A DNA stretch of 64,000 nucleotides from Misgurnus anguillicaudatus (GCF_027580225.2 NC_073352.2:34521501-34585500); one strand, 5' to 3'; positions 44,601 through 56,743 are shown, counted from the stretch's first letter. The notes: generated by a model from the sequence alone, not told the origin. Numbers and translations are program-made.

Positions 44601-46320
44601 GCTCTTACCCAACGCATTAAAAACTGAAGCATCAACTAATTCAACAACATTGTAAACTCTGTGTATGTTTTGATCCTCATTCTGAATCTGATCTAGAACA
44701 AAAGTCCTTTATAAAAATGAAACTATTTCAGCTTTTTGCTCAAAATTTTGTATTCTTGAAGAAACCTACTCATATTTCAGATCAAATAAAGACTTTTTTC
44801 CCAGTTTTGTTTGTTTGTTTAAAAGCATAGAAGAACATTTTCCTGGAAGCCATTTTGTGAAACTTTTGTGAAAATCACAAAAAATGCTGGCGGCAACTTT
44901 ATTTTTTTAAAGGCTGGTGTGGAATGAGTTAATAGCTAAATTGCTTATAAATGCTGGTTTTGTGTGTACAGATTAAGCCCTAAAGTACAGTACACTGTTA
45001 CTGGTGCTTCTCTATTCATCTTTGTCTGAAAATGTATTGGCTTTGTATTGAACGCACCTCCAACAAACAGCTCTATGCCACCAGCCGCTGTTATCTTCTC
45101 CTCAAAGGCGCTACACTCCGCCTGCAGGTCACTGGCATTGCCGTCCAGTATATGAGTGTTTTGAGGCTCAATGTCGACGTGTTTGAAGAAGTTATTCCAC
45201 ATGTAGGAGTGATAGCTCTCTGGGTGCTCCCTGGGCAGACCTGCAGGGACACCGAGGATACACATGTGAGGTGTTTTTCGTAAGCTGGTCAGATATTACA
45301 ATGTTGCAATGAGTAAAATGTAATGCCAGGCGAAACACTTAATTTATATAAAACTTCAAGAAAAGAAACATAATTTAAGGCATTTTTACATGAATATCCC
45401 ATTCTCATTATTATAATGTGATGAAATTAGTGTTTTAGTCAAGATCACCTAAACCCCTGCAGTAGCTCCTCCAGTAAGCTGTGCTATCTGATAGTGGATT
45501 TTACTGATACCGATAACTAAGTTGGTCCTTACTTACCGATAACCGATTAATCAACCGATATGTATACTGGTGAACCATGAAAATCTGCTAAATGAAATTA
45601 ATTACTTCATAATGAAGCAATGGATGCATTTGGAAAAACTATCAACATGGATTTTTTGCCAATAGCCAATTGTTTCCCCAATAAACTATCGGTGCAGATT
45701 AATCTGCAAAATCGATTAATCGCTCTACCTCTACTATCTGATTTCTAATGTTGAATTGAGCGAGACCAGGTGTGTAAAAACTCGCTAACCGTGGGTAATG
45801 TGTGACAGCAGCATTATCAGTGTGTAAATACTCCGGCTGACTTGCTTTATCAGCAGCTTTTGTTCTGCAGTATTTTGAAAGATCTTGCAAACTCAGCACT
45901 CCTCATGAGCCGTGTCTTGTGCCTCACGCTTACCCACATACTCATCCATGTTAAAGGTCTTCACATATTTAAAGGACAGATCTCCACTCTTGTGATACTC
46001 GATCAGCTTTTTATAGCAGCCAAGCGGTGTGCTACCTGTAATTCATCAGATTAGATTTCAAAACGCTACAGATGTGTGTCAAGTCAAAATGTGATACAGC
46101 AGTTGTAACCAAGATTCAATCTATTTTTAGAATAAAACATGGTATTTATATATAGGGGGCAGTATTTTTCTGTCCTTTATAAAGTATTATGTTTACCTGT
46201 TGGAAGTCCTAAAGTGAAGTACCGGTCAGCACTAGGTTTAAATTGAATGATCCGGTTGCGAATATACTTTGCAGCCCATTCACTGGCCAGGTCATAGTCA
46301 TCCAGGATCACAAGTCTCAT
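41602..46320 (-). CDS. gnpda2: gnpda2: glucosamine-6-phosphate deaminase 2, 6 coding exons, 277 aa
   Basis: Coding exons read 5' to 3' on the minus strand: 46320-46197, 46035-45934, 45240-45058, 44308-44124, 43643-43469, 41666-41602. All junctions are GT-AG and in phase. The protein starts [10 protein letters not shown]. It has the sugar-phosphate loop LPTGSTP (39-45) and the catalytic set of the NagB family: Asp72 in NMDEY, Asp141 and His143 in [12 protein letters not shown], and Glu148. The enzyme deaminates and isomerises glucosamine-6-phosphate to fructose-6-phosphate plus ammonia in the cytosol, linking hexosamine metabolism to glycolysis. The short C-terminus ([16 protein letters not shown]) and total length favour GNPDA2 (276 aa in human) over GNPDA1 (289 aa). 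Gene order next to guf1, convergent, supports this. No disabling change is seen. Confidence 0.97.
41667..42233. other. gnpda2: gnpda2 last intron, 3' part
   Basis: AT-rich intron sequence without recognisable repeats, apart from CACCGATATTACATTTTTCC and ATAGACGATTATTCAGACTG words near 41999-42040 of a GATA/TCGAT-type teleost repeat. Confidence 0.35.
42238..43439. mobile_element. TTAA-flanked inverted-repeat element, family 2, in gnpda2 intron 5
   Basis: TTAA at 42234-42237 and 43440-43443. Left AGGATTAGTCCATTTTCTTT, ACCACCATGTCATCCAAAAT and TGATGTCTTTCTTTGTTCAG; right the inverse ending GACTAATCCT. A family 1 MITE sits inside (42910-43288). The element ends 25 bp from the exon 5 splice donor. 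Confidence 0.8.
42910..43288 (+). mobile_element. TTAA-flanked MITE, family 1, copy 2 (nested)
   Basis: TTAA at 42906-42909 and 43289-43292. The interior matches 17807-18185 closely (GTGGCATCTATTGGTGAGGT, AACATGGCGGCACACAATGG). It is inserted in the right arm of the family 2 element. Confidence 0.85.
44309..45057. other. gnpda2: gnpda2 intron 3
   Basis: No transposon ends. 44370-44430 (GGGAGGCAGGTTTGAATCTG) could be a decayed tRNA-like piece. Confidence 0.3.
45440..45740. repeat. GATAACCGAT/AATCGATTAATCG-type repeat in gnpda2 intron 2
   Basis: ACTGATACCGATAACTAAGT, ACCGATTAATCAACCGATAT and AAAATCGATTAATCGCTC resemble the termini of a teleost DNA element also hinted at near 54966 and 56640. 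Boundaries unclear. Confidence 0.4.
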
Positions 46321-46351
46321 GACTGCTCACAGACAACAGATCACTACAACC
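46321..46351 (-). other. gnpda2: gnpda2 5' UTR part of the first coding exon
   Basis: Upstream of the gnpda2 ATG the minus strand reads a long T tract, then a 3' splice site ending TTTTTAAG at 46352-46354, then about 31 nt of leader. The A tract on the plus strand (about 46365-46382) forms the polypyrimidine stretch of the acceptor and is a likely length-variable site. Confidence 0.7.
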
Positions 46352-46690
46352 CTTAAAAAGTGTAAAAAAAAAAAAAAAAAAAAGGTACAAATCAATACTG
46401 TATTAAACCTCCAGATATTCCAACAAAGTCATGTGCAGCTAAAAAACATCCAGTGAGAAACAAAATCACCAAGAACATTTGCTTCAGAATGATCAAACAA
46501 GATGCAAAGTATCTGATCACTGTAACAGCTGCTTTCATCAACACAACACATCAATGCAACTTTCTAAGATTTTGCTTGTGAACCCAAAATAAGAATAAAC
46601 CCTCTAGCTTTATATACGACATGCTGCATCTACTAACGAATTTATAGAATAATGATGATAATAGGTATAATAATATAATAATACACTTAC

Positions 46691-46800
46691 AGTGATATAA
46701 AGCGCAGGCACGTCTGGGTGAATGAACACTCTTTTCTTAAAAACACCGAATCATGTGATTCAGTTCCGGTCATGTGCGCTGACGTCACTCTTCCGGGACT
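46691..46800 (-). promoter_or_regulatory. gnpda2: gnpda2 non-coding exon 1 and core promoter
   Basis: On the minus strand a GTAAGTG donor abuts position 46691, giving a non-coding first exon that would splice to the acceptor at 46352. Just upstream are a full palindromic cAMP-response element TGACGTCA (46780-46787), two ETS-type TTCCGG cores (46764-46769 and 46791-46796) and an M-box-like TCATGTGA (46751-46758). This fits a housekeeping promoter. The transcription start is not determined. A hAT transposon begins about 140 bp further upstream (46939). Confidence 0.55.
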
Positions 46801-46938
46801 GTGCCTTTGCCTATATATGGAGCTGACATCTTAAATACAATATATGAGCAATATGTAATTTAAATGAAATATCTTATACAGCAAGTATATAATATATAAA
46901 TTAATATACATTAGACCTCATAGTATAAATCTCTCCAG

Positions 46939-49900
46939 CAGGGGCGTAGCAACCGGGGGGGACGGGGGGGTCACGACCCCCCCACTTTTACTGTGCGTTC
47001 ACAAGGCCACCAAGCATCAAAGTGGCCAGAAGTCCTATATTTTTAATGAGAGACGGAGGCGAGCTCTGGCGAGCAACAGCGCAGTGCGTCATGTACAGTG
47101 TTCTCTGATTTGTTACTTAGATTTGAGTGAACTAACATTCAGCCAATCCCAGAGCGTGTCTGCATGAGCTTCAAATCTCTTGTTGCTCTTGTGAAGTTTC
47201 GTTTGTTCATTCACTTTTGCTATTATGCCGTCTGGGATAAAATGCACTCCAGAAAAAAGCAAAGGACGATTAGCCTACATCATTTTTTCAAACACACGTT
47301 AGATAATGTTGCAGTATGGCGTGATGACACAAATTACGCGATAAAGTTTTCATGTTATGATTTAACCTACTGTAGTTAAAATACACTATGGACCTCCTCA
47401 CGCTGCGCAGGATTCAGAGTGGGTTGCACAGATTAAAATAAGCAGAGTTTAGAGCTAAAATATGGTTTGTTTATCTCAGTTTAATTTTAATTCGAGTTGT
47501 GTTGCACCACTTACATTTAAACACAGCTTACAAATCTTATAATATAGATTAAAACTTATTTATGTTAAACCCATCATCTGCGCTGATGAATCTGCCGGTG
47601 TAATTAAACAGCAACAAATGTTGACGTTGTCATTCATAAAGAAAATAAACAGTTTATGCAGGCAAATGTAATATATTTTTTGTAGCCTATTATAAATCAC
47701 TATACATCGGTAATCGATTCTAAAGATCTTATTCAAATAAAAAACATTTGACGATCTTTTAAAACAATCAATTGTATTGATTAACGAAGCAATGTGGCAG
47801 GAAATATTGCGAAGCTCAGTTATTGTGATATAATGAATGAACAAGATGTGCCGGCGCGACGCATTTGTCATGAAGCACCGCCGTGTGTCCGTTCATTGAC
47901 TGCTCTCAGTTTCTGACTGGAGCGCGTGACAGAGGAGAAGCGCATACGAGCATCGGGAGCTGTCACTGGTAGTGTTAAGTAATATTTTAAACCGTCAAAC
48001 TCACTCTGTTGAGACGTTATATTAAACGCATCTTTGAATAGTGCCACCACGCTCGCGGTGTCTGTTTCTGATGATTTAGCCACATATTTAATTGTAGAAA
48101 ATGTATTTGAACTCACTGAGATTTAAAACAAAGTTTAAAGTAATGGAGCAACAGGATTAAAGATAATCTAGTTTAATTGTAAAAAGTTGTTTTGATGTTT
48201 TGATTCAGGGCCGCTGGAAGTCATTTTGGACAGGGGGTGCTGTGAAATAATTTTTTTTTTAACAAAAACCTATAAGCCTATAGGCCTAAATACATTTTAA
48301 AAATAAATACATTTTTACTACTTTATTGTTATATACACTTCAGTGCACACAGCCAGGGTCTGAAACACACAGACATCATCAGTTATCAGATAAATTTATG
48401 CGCTATTAATCAGAAGCAGAAATACTTTTAATAATCCCAGGGGAAATTACTTTCGTTATAACTTCAGATATACATACATAGAACATATTTACATACAACA
48501 TATAATATTATAACAACATAATATTAATTAAACACAATTTTTAATGTCCATGCGGACGAACATATTTTACTTTCGTTTTTAAATCACACGTCGATTAACA
48601 GTGGTAAAATATTCTCACAGTAACATACCTAGTATATTTTTATATAGATCTTTTTTTACTAAATAGTACTATTACTGTCTTTTTTTAAACTTATAATTCG
48701 AACAAAAATAATAATGGGTTTAGTTCTGATATTGTATACTTTTATAAAAAAATACATGGTGTATAATTACATTTTTAGAATATATTAGGCTTTATATAAG
48801 GTTTGTACTCTAAAAATTCTTTATTTGTTACAAACAAGAGATAAAGAATTTACAAACGTTCTCATCTTACCATATCCACAGGTACAGAGTCATTATATAC
48901 AATAAATTCGTGGGGTAGCATTTAATTTTTTTTTAAAAATAGATGCATTCGTTTAAAGTAAATCATTTATTTACTTAGCTAAAGCAGCTCTTTACGCGTT
49001 CTAACGTCTCATAATCGGTCATCAATTATGTCAAAGAGACTCAATAATAATCTTTTACATTTTAATCCTTTTTTCATATTAAAAAGCGTTTTTGTGCTGC
49101 TTCGCATCCATGTATGTGCTAAGCAAACCCGCGTTGTCATCCCGTTAATACTGTATGCGCATAATATCAACGCGCTCTTTACTCTAGCAAAAGACACTCG
49201 CGTCGCGCTTTGCGCCGGTTGTATAATAGAGTCCAAAGTCTCTCATGAGCTAGGGGACGAATGCCCAGGGAGTTCAGAATTTCTGTGTGGGCATGCATTA
49301 GCCAAAGGTGTGTTAGTCTATTCTGGGTCATGGTGCTGCGTACCCATGTCTTCAAAAGACAAGGCAGAGAAAGTGCGCTCGGATGAGGCCACGGAGATGG
49401 GTAGGCACAGACAGTAATGAAATTAAAACCCAAAATACACGTAATAACCTACGTGTGTCAAAAATAATCTCCTAAAATATTCATAAGTAATATATAAATT
49501 GTGCAGAATATTTTTACTTAAAAAAAATCTCCCACCCGCAGCACCCCCACTTCCCACGGCCATGTTTTGATTAGAGAACTTACTTCCATCTTGAAAATAT
49601 TAAAAACTTGTAAATACATTGATTTAGGTTTTATTGCTATATTTTCATAAAATGTATGTTCTATAAAATTAGTGTAGATATAATTTGTATATTTATCAAA
49701 ATACAAATGTAGTGTAACTGAAATATTGTAACTATCATAAAATATCTTTATTTCATAAAAATAAAGTAGGCTATTGATGGTCTCACATTGGTTTCAAAGT
49801 CCTGCAGTATTTTTAAATTGTGAGTATGATTTCACAAAAATAGGTTCATGTAAGCTATCATGGCATGTTCCCAAAATTGCCACTAGGGTGCTGTAAAATG

Positions 49901-50000
49901 CCAATTGGTATTCTATTTAGAATGTATTATTATGAACATCAGCTTTAGGTCACATTACCATACTGTCCCCCCCACTTTTAAAATGGCTGCTACGCCCCTG
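46939..50000. mobile_element. hAT-superfamily element with 8-bp target duplication CTCTCCAG
   Basis: Starts CAGGGGCGTAGCAACC and ends GGCTGCTACGCCCCTG, with exact CTCTCCAG repeats at 46931-46938 and 50001-50008. Both ends carry CCCCCCACTTTTA inside. A short frame near 47242 (MHSRKKQRTISLHHFFKH) may be what is left of a transposase N-terminus. No catalytic region seen. It lies about 140 bp upstream of the gnpda2 promoter. Confidence 0.85.
48206..49564. mobile_element. second hAT-like element nested in the first, target duplication TTTTGATT
   Basis: Starts CAGGGCCGCTGGAAGTC and ends (inverted) CATGGCCGTGGGAAGT, with GGGGGTGCTG near both ends. Exact TTTTGATT repeats at 48198-48205 and 49565-49572. 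A 129-codon ORF at 49028-49417 and its antisense partners show no transposase motif. Confidence 0.8.
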
Positions 50001-50008
50001 CTCTCCAG

Positions 50009-50379
50009 TCATTCAATTCCATTCTTTTCCCCTGTGGTTGACCTTGCAGGAGGACCCTGATGGGGGCAGACGTGTAATGCGAGAAAATGGGAGGAGGGAT
50101 GATAGTGTCCGATTCTTTAAAGTGAATCGTTTATTCAATGTGGGTTTTTTAAATGAGATATATTTTGTTTATTTATCTGATAACAAGTATTATCAAAGAC
50201 AACATCCCGATATATATGATGCTGATTTCGATACCAATACAATACCATTATTCTATTAAGTTAAGTGTTTTTATGTGTGTACTGCAGTACAGGGTATACA
50301 AAAAATAAACAACAAATAAACAGCGAAAAATAAACCGCGAAATAAATGAACAAAATCATATTTCTGTAACAGTTAATGT
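50009..50379. other. unassigned between the hAT element and the candidate exon
   Basis: A few short ORFs and AAATAAAC words near 50300-50350. Nothing recognised. Confidence 0.3.
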
Positions 50380-50817
50380 TGCGAATAAATCACACGTAGA
50401 TGCTCTGCGTCGTGTGATGTAGACGCATTTAGAATCGGTTCAAATGAATCAGAACGGTCTCGTGAGAATGATTCGTTTCGGAGTGTGAGGAGGGATGGGT
50501 GGAGTGGCCGAAAGGAGGCTGGCGGATTAAGCGCTTGAGCTGAGAGAGCTGGTCCCTCCCTATCCTGACAGCATCCAGCACGCGTCCCCAGCATCACCCC
50601 GCATCCAGCTATCTATCCTGTCGGACGCCGTCAGATTCCACCTGTGATTCTTATCCTCATTTGGATCGACATCAGTGTGGACCGGTGCTCCAGACCGGAC
50701 CGGTGTCCTTTTAAACCACGAGGTGGGTGCAGCCTGCTGTCTGTCTCTGTTGTTCTTTTGCGTGGACGTCTGTGTGTGGCGATGGAGACCCGGATAGCAT
50801 CTTTTCAAAGAATCAAG
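50380..50817 (+). other. candidate first exon / promoter of an unidentified + strand gene
   Basis: This 440-bp patch is clearly GC- and CpG-richer than its surroundings, contains a 5'-UTR-like run rich in CC and CAGC, and ends in CAAAGAATCAAG followed by GTTTGT (donor at 50818). An ATG at 50782 (METRIASFQRIK) opens in phase with the donor. If spliced to 61328 it would stop after six more codons, so it would be an upstream ORF. Gene identity unknown. Confidence 0.25.
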
Positions 50818-52454
50818 GTTTGTCAGGATCATTTTGAACATACTTCTGTTTTTCATTCCTGAGCGTCCATGCTGATCAGACGGTGAGATTCAAATCGGAT
50901 TAAGATTAAACGTGAAACCAAACAGATTGGCCTTTTTGTATTTGCTTCCAAGCGTAAAAACAAAATGTGCTCTATCTGAGGTAACGTTAATTTAGCGCGC
51001 GGTGTAGTTATGGATTTAGATAAATCAACCCACGTTGAGATACGAGGAATCACTGTGTGTTTGGGATATGTAGGTCATGGATATCGGAACAGGCATGTAT
51101 CATTTATTTGATGGGTATTGGAGTACTATTCACGTTTTACATTTTTATACCGATTGTCATAACTGTCTGGTTATTTTTGTTTAAGGTTGTCAGGAATTGT
51201 GGTTGTGTGGATGCACCGCACTGTATTTTAGTGATGTCCGACTCGCGAGCGATTTGTTCTTTTGAATCGTCTGCTTTCGAGCCAATCGATTCATCGATTA
51301 ATAGTGCTTTAATTATTCATAGGCGAAGGTTGCTATTAAGATAAATGATTATTTCTGTCAATACAAATGGACGGCAAGAAGTTGGTTGAAACAGCAGGCG
51401 GGTCATTTGGTTATGCAAATCCTTTGTAAAACATACGCGTTTTCTTATATGGGTCTCATTAGGTGAAAACGTCGGGAACCTACCAGACTATATACTATAT
51501 AAAATAGTGCAAATAAAAAACAACCAGTCTACATTAAACATTTTATAGATCAAATCCTGCAATCACTTAAAATGATTCCGTACAAAAGAACCGAGTCGTT
51601 CCAAAGATTCGAATTTCCCAACGCTGTGTGTGTTTACTATTGTTCAGCGAGCGCTGCTGAGGATTTTAAAGACGCACTCGCACGCACTGTGGCTTTTGTG
51701 TTGTTTTTGGATTGTATATGACCCGACTGCACACATGTCGTGGAAATAAATGAAAGATTGAGTCATGTGAACATGTGATTATGTCGCAGTGTAATGGTAG
51801 AGCTGGACCAACTGGGGACTGCTGGGTTTGTGAATGAGCGAGGTGTGGCATGTTCTCCCTTTCTCTCCCTCCCCTTCTCTGTTTTTGGCTTTTCGAGCAC
51901 ATCATGCACACAGAACATGACTTTTTAGGACCCATTCCTTCTTACAGATATATTATTGAGCTTTGTTTTACATGTATTTACACAAACATCACCAGATTGC
52001 AGTGATGTGTACGCACATGGCCATGTGCATCAGACAGATGATCTCAATATGTCAGAAAGTGTAAAGCAAGCAACATGATTATTTAGTGATGCATGTGTGG
52101 GTTTTGTGATGTGGGTCCTATTCATGTAGTCTGGTTGTGTTTTATTTGTGCAAATGTATGAAATTTTATGAATGCAAATTAGGAGAAATATGGATACAGG
52201 GACGATTAGAGTTAAAAACATAAATGAAGATATATATGTGTTTTCTTTTTTATATTTATATATGCATTTCAGCATTGAAGTTATTGGTCTATTTGGTGAT
52301 TTATGTAATGGCATAATGTTGAGAAAAGATAATAGCGTAGTAAATTTACATTCTTCCTTGTGGTTATAGTATTGGACTTACACACACTGTCTGTTTGGAT
52401 GAGATTGTGTTGATCCCTGTGTGTGCTTTGTGTGTATTCTCAGTGTGTTGTGTG
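50818..52454. other. unassigned
   Basis: GACTCGCGAGCGATTTGTTC and TTTGAATCGTCTGC near 51240 and AAAGAACCGAGTCGTTCC near 51590 belong to an ATTCGTT-type fish repeat. No gene recognised. Confidence 0.3.
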
Positions 52455-52866
52455 TAGAGCTGTCACGATTATTAAATTTGGCTGATGCTGGTTAATTGTC
52501 TAATATAAATTGTGGCGGTTATTACGATAAATTGCCTGTTTTAGGGCTTTGGCGATTATGACGATTAAATGTCTGTTTTTTTCTACAACATTTAATTCTC
52601 ATACATTTTTTGTTTGTTTGTGAAATAATTTTCACACATTGTTGTGATTATTTAAATAAAATCTTTTGCCAGGTTTATCTGGCAGTAAATATTAATACAC
52701 ATAACACATATTTAAAAGTATCTGATACTGTCTGGTTTATACAGGCACTGCAGCTCCCCCTTGTGTTTTTTAGAGAGATGTGCAATCATTGCGGTGATCG
52801 GAAATCATTGCGATGAGGTCAAACAATCGCGATGAGACGATTATTTAATCATTTGTGACAGCCCTA
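52455..52866. mobile_element. MITE-like element TAGAGCTGTCACGATTA ... GTGACAGCCCTA
   Basis: Inverted ends TAGAGCTGTCACGATTATTA and (reverse) TAGGGCTGTCACAAATGATT. The interior has repeated GCGAT/ACGATTA words. Non-coding. Confidence 0.6.
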
Positions 52867-54476
52867 GTTGTGTGATGATTCAGTGGTGAATGGAGCTGAG
52901 CATTTTATATAGCATACTCGCAAACGTTCACCCATGTATTTTCTACCCACAATTCACCTCTGTGACTTCTGACCTCCCTTATCAGATCATCCACCACTAA
53001 ATTAACCTCTTTGCTTAATTAAACAGAAAATCTGTGAGGTAGAGACAGATGAACTTGAAACATGCGTGTCATTTGACCAATCTGTTATTATCCAGTGCAG
53101 GTTGTTAATAAGTGCAAATGCATATAGTTTTAATCTCCAAATGGTGGCTAGATTTAAAAGCACGCTGGGAACTCCCAACTCCTCGGTTGCTGTCGCCAAT
53201 GGAATTGAATTGAGAGGTTGCACAAAAGGGCTTTTCTTTTATTATGTTAATGGATGGCTCTGACAGGCCGAACAGAGAAGAGAAGGGTGATTTAATTAGT
53301 GCTAAAGAGGAAACGTGGAATCATTTTCAACACGAACAACAAGCTGCTTACCGGCACAGACAAAGCAGAGGAAACAGCATTTTACTGAGTCCGAACCGTT
53401 TATTTGGCTGTTAGTTAATACTTGTTTAGTTTAAAACAAATCTGACCTAGTTACGGCCTGAGACTTAAGCTATGAGCAGCAACACATCTCTGCATGGAGC
53501 ATTTGTTTAGCGTCCAAGTGTTGTAAAACCGAGCATGAGCGAAAGCCTCATTTTATTGTGTTTTTCCAGAATTTGGTGCACTAGAGAACAGTGATATAAT
53601 GTGAAATGATGTATTACATTAGATGTGCATGTGCACAGTCTGCACACATCCTTGAATATGAAATGTTAGAAATCTCAGTGGAATGTCTACAATTCAGTGG
53701 CATTTAGACCTGGAGGGTCTGCGGTTAAAAGCTTTTTCTTCTCAGAGTTTCTTACTTTCTTCAATCACTCACGCACAAACACCACCATTGAAACGAAGTC
53801 GTACATGTATACGTTCCTCTAAACAGCCTTAACATTTTTGTGCATGCTTCTTTTGAAACAACTTTTATGAAAATTAACCATGCTTTTGACATATTGATTA
53901 ACATTTGCAAAGGACAGCTTTATCAGTGGTTTTACTACAAAAAAACATGATTAAACTATGGTAGTAAAGCTATAGTTAATTTGTGGTAAACATGGTTTAA
54001 GTACAAAAATACACATAAATCATGCTAAAAAATATGTAAAGGGCAAGTACACCTTCTGTGTTTATTTAGTCATCCTCATATCATCCCAAACCTGTACATT
54101 TTTATATTTGGGAAACAATTTCAGACCAGACTCAGACACATTATAGAGATAGTGCCAACCCGAGTATATCTTGCTAATTCTGTTGTCATCTGGGTTTTTT
54201 TTCAGCCCATCTTGGCTCGATCTGGTCTTGTCTTACTTATCTTGTGCTTAGTTTCATTCAGTGACAGAACCCATAGACTCATCCGCCTGAATCTGTACGA
54301 TGCTTCAATCTCTCAGAGACAGAGAACACAATGTGAGGAGAGTTAGGACAGCAGTTTGTCAGCAAGGACTTGGGAGACAAATGCAGTGAAAAAGCATTTT
54401 CCATGTTCAGCACGATGGCAAAAAAAACTTTGGCCACAAAGTGCTCTGAAACTTGGGTTTAGTGACAGGAACACAG
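52867..54476. other. 1.6 kb repeat-poor, no gene seen
   Basis: No transposon ends or recognisable coding. 53940-54010 has ATGGTAGTAAAGCTATAGTT-like words of a common repeat. Confidence 0.3.
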
Positions 54477-54550
54477 GGTTTCTGTAGCTCTGATGGTAAA
54501 GCATTGTGCAAAGTTTGTCAGTTCAATTCCCAGTTTAATAAATGTTCATC
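54477..54550 (+). repeat. tRNA-derived SINE, 5' half
   Basis: GTTTCTGTAGCTCTGATGGT (A-box-like) and GTCAGTTCAATTCCCAG (B-box-like) match the head of the SINE at 21796-21905. Anticodon stem decayed; not a tRNA gene. Confidence 0.5.
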
Positions 54551-54556
54551 TTGAAT

Positions 54557-54928
54557 AGGGCTGTGCAAAAATATCGATACAGCTAACTATCGTGATTCAA
54601 TCTCCACTATCGATATTTTAAAACCCCATGAAATCCCTCTGTGTGCATCTAACAACCTGCTGTAGTTGTTGCTGTCCAGCTGTCTGTCATATACGGCCAT
54701 TCGGCCAATGTCTCAGAAGTTAGCAGGAGTGAGAAAATGGCAGAAAATTCAAAGCCGACGTGTGGAAGCACTTCAAAAAAGTAAAAAAAAAAATGTAGCT
54801 CTATTTTTTACATTTTTGATTAAAAAAAGAAAAAGTATTGCAATGTATCGCAACATGCAACGTATTGTATTGTATTGTATTGTATCATGACACATGTATC
54901 GTGAGGCCCTTGCCAATACCCAGCCCTA
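54557..54928. mobile_element. MITE-like element TAGGGCTGTGCAAAAATATC ... CCCAGCCCTA
   Basis: Ends TAGGGCTGTGCAAAAATATC and (reverse) TTAGGGCTGGGTATTGGC. ATCGATA words inside both ends. A TATTGTATTG tandem lies at 54862-54888. A 74-codon ORF inside has no motif. Confidence 0.55.
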
Positions 54929-55240
54929 ATTTTGTATTGTACCTATAAATTGCTTTGGATTGAAGTAGTGGTCAACTGATATGGGTTTTTTAAAATAAGC
55001 GATTTAAAATATATAATTATAGTTACTGAGAAACATACAAACAATTAGTTACTAAATAAACATTTATTTTGCATATGTATGCATTGCAATATTCACTTAA
55101 TTTGAAAAAATGTAATGAGGTAAAATAATTACTGTTTATAGATTAAAATAGATTAAGATTAATGACAAAAATATTAATAAATAATCAAATACATTGCATG
55201 AAGTTACTTTACTCAGTAAGAAGTTGTTTCACTTTCTTAA

Positions 55241-56124
55241 AGGTAGGGTAACAGATTTGATCCTGAAAATTTTTGTTATGCTGGTTAAAAGTCTCCTCAC
55301 ATCCTGATAGCAATCACTGTGTTAAGTTGTTTAAATGTATTTGTACAAGTTTATGTCATCTGTGAAAGGCGTAGGACCAAAAAATGTTCAACAAATCATA
55401 GATTTCGGTCCAAACGGACGTTTCCTTTTTTGTCCCTCATACGTAAGCGTAATTTGAATGCCCACCGCGCAGCGAGTCCGCGCAGACACCATACGTCATC
55501 TGCGCGTTCACGTGCGCTCACCTCCTGTCTGTAAACAGCGAGAACAGCAAACTTTTCTGCTGAATTGACAACCTGTACAGGAGCCACAAAACAAAAGACA
55601 TCTTTTATAAAAACAACAGCAAAAACTGCGTGGATCAGCAAAGAGCAAAAACCCAAATGAACATCGCTAACTTTACTGCTTTACCACGAGATGCAAACAG
55701 CTACAGGAGGCAAAGGGTCTGAAAGGGTCGTTGAATTTTTTTTTGGTAAGGTAGGTACGCAATATGTTTGTATTGAGATGGATTCAGATATTCTACTTTG
55801 ATGAAACATTGTGTTGCTTATGAAATTTGTGTTCGTTTGCGGATTAGCGTAACAGTTACTACATCTACACAACCGAAAGTGTGCTTAAACTAATTCTGAT
55901 GTAATCCAGTTGTTTATGTTGGTTATTTTGGTAATGTTATTCACTTTGTACTGCAAAGTTTTCTCACTGGTGAATGAGACATGAGATTTGACCGTCTGAT
56001 CTGTGCGTGTTCATGTGTTTTGAAAGAGGTGTGACTTTGGATGGCGATTTGACTTGACGGTGGGATCGTGATTTCATTGCTAGGCGGCTACCGTTAGCAT
56101 TTTTCAAAATGTGTTACCCTACCT
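55241..56124. mobile_element. TTAA-flanked element, family 4 (AGGTAGGGTAAC)
   Basis: Ends AGGTAGGGTAACAGATTTGA and (reverse) AGGTAGGGTAACACATTTTG, bounded by TTAA at 55237-55240 and 56125-56128. The interior is GC-richer around 55440-55530. ORFs on both strands there are short and unrecognised. Confidence 0.8.
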
Positions 56125-56128
56125 TTAA

Positions 56129-56530
56129 AGGGGACATATCATGAAAATCCTACTTTTTCCATGTTTAAGTGCTATAATTAGGTCCCCAGTCCTTCTATCA
56201 ACCTAGAAAATGTGAAAAATATCAACACAGTAACTTGGTTTTGGTAAACAATTCTCTGAAAGCATGTGAAAAAATATCTAATTGAAATTTGGCTCCCCTT
56301 GTGATGTCAGAAGGGGACCACCCTTTAATCTGCACTATCCAACCACGGCACTGCCATTTAGTGTAGAGATCAGCTGATTTGCACTTAAAAGGACATGCTC
56401 ACACCTACAAAGTGACTTTTTTTAAACATGTTATAATAAATTATCAATATGATATTTTGAGCTTCACATACATACCCTGGGGACACCAAAGATTTATTTG
56501 ACATCTTGAAAGTCTTGTGAAATGTCCCCT
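56129..56530 (+). mobile_element. TTAA-flanked MITE, family 3, copy 2
   Basis: Ends AGGGGACATATCATGAAAAT and (reverse) AGGGGACATTTCACAAGACT, with TTAA at 56125-56128 and 56531-56534. Closely related to 21191-21595. Its left TTAA is the right TTAA of the preceding element. Confidence 0.85.
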
Positions 56531-56743
56531 TTAAAGTTAAAAATATATTATTAGACCAAACCAAATTTGTGTCTGCTTTTCTGTGTTGTCTAATGCGCTA
56601 ACGTAACCCAACCAGAGAATCTATCGGCCAAACGGAAAGATTTATCGCCGATAATAAGAAAAATGTCCAAATATCGGCTTATATATCGGCATCTGCAATA
56701 TACCGCTCGACCACTAGATTGAAGCATCTGCTAGATGCCTTAA

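Larger units (their letters stand above)
54966..56716. mobile_element. outer element TAGTGGTCAACTGATAT ... GACCACTA with two MITEs inside
   Basis: Left TAGTGGTCAACTGATATGGG, right (reverse) TAGTGGTCGAGCGGTATATT, with ATATCGGC words near the right end. The middle is filled by the TTAA elements at 55241-56124 and 56129-56530. Confidence 0.6.

Noticed and set aside
49028..49417. 129-codon ORF on +
   Set aside because: Lies inside the inner hAT element, shows no transposase motif and overlaps antisense ORFs of similar length.
54477..54550. Possible tRNA gene
   Set aside because: A- and B-box-like motifs but no intact cloverleaf or anticodon arm; it fits a SINE head.
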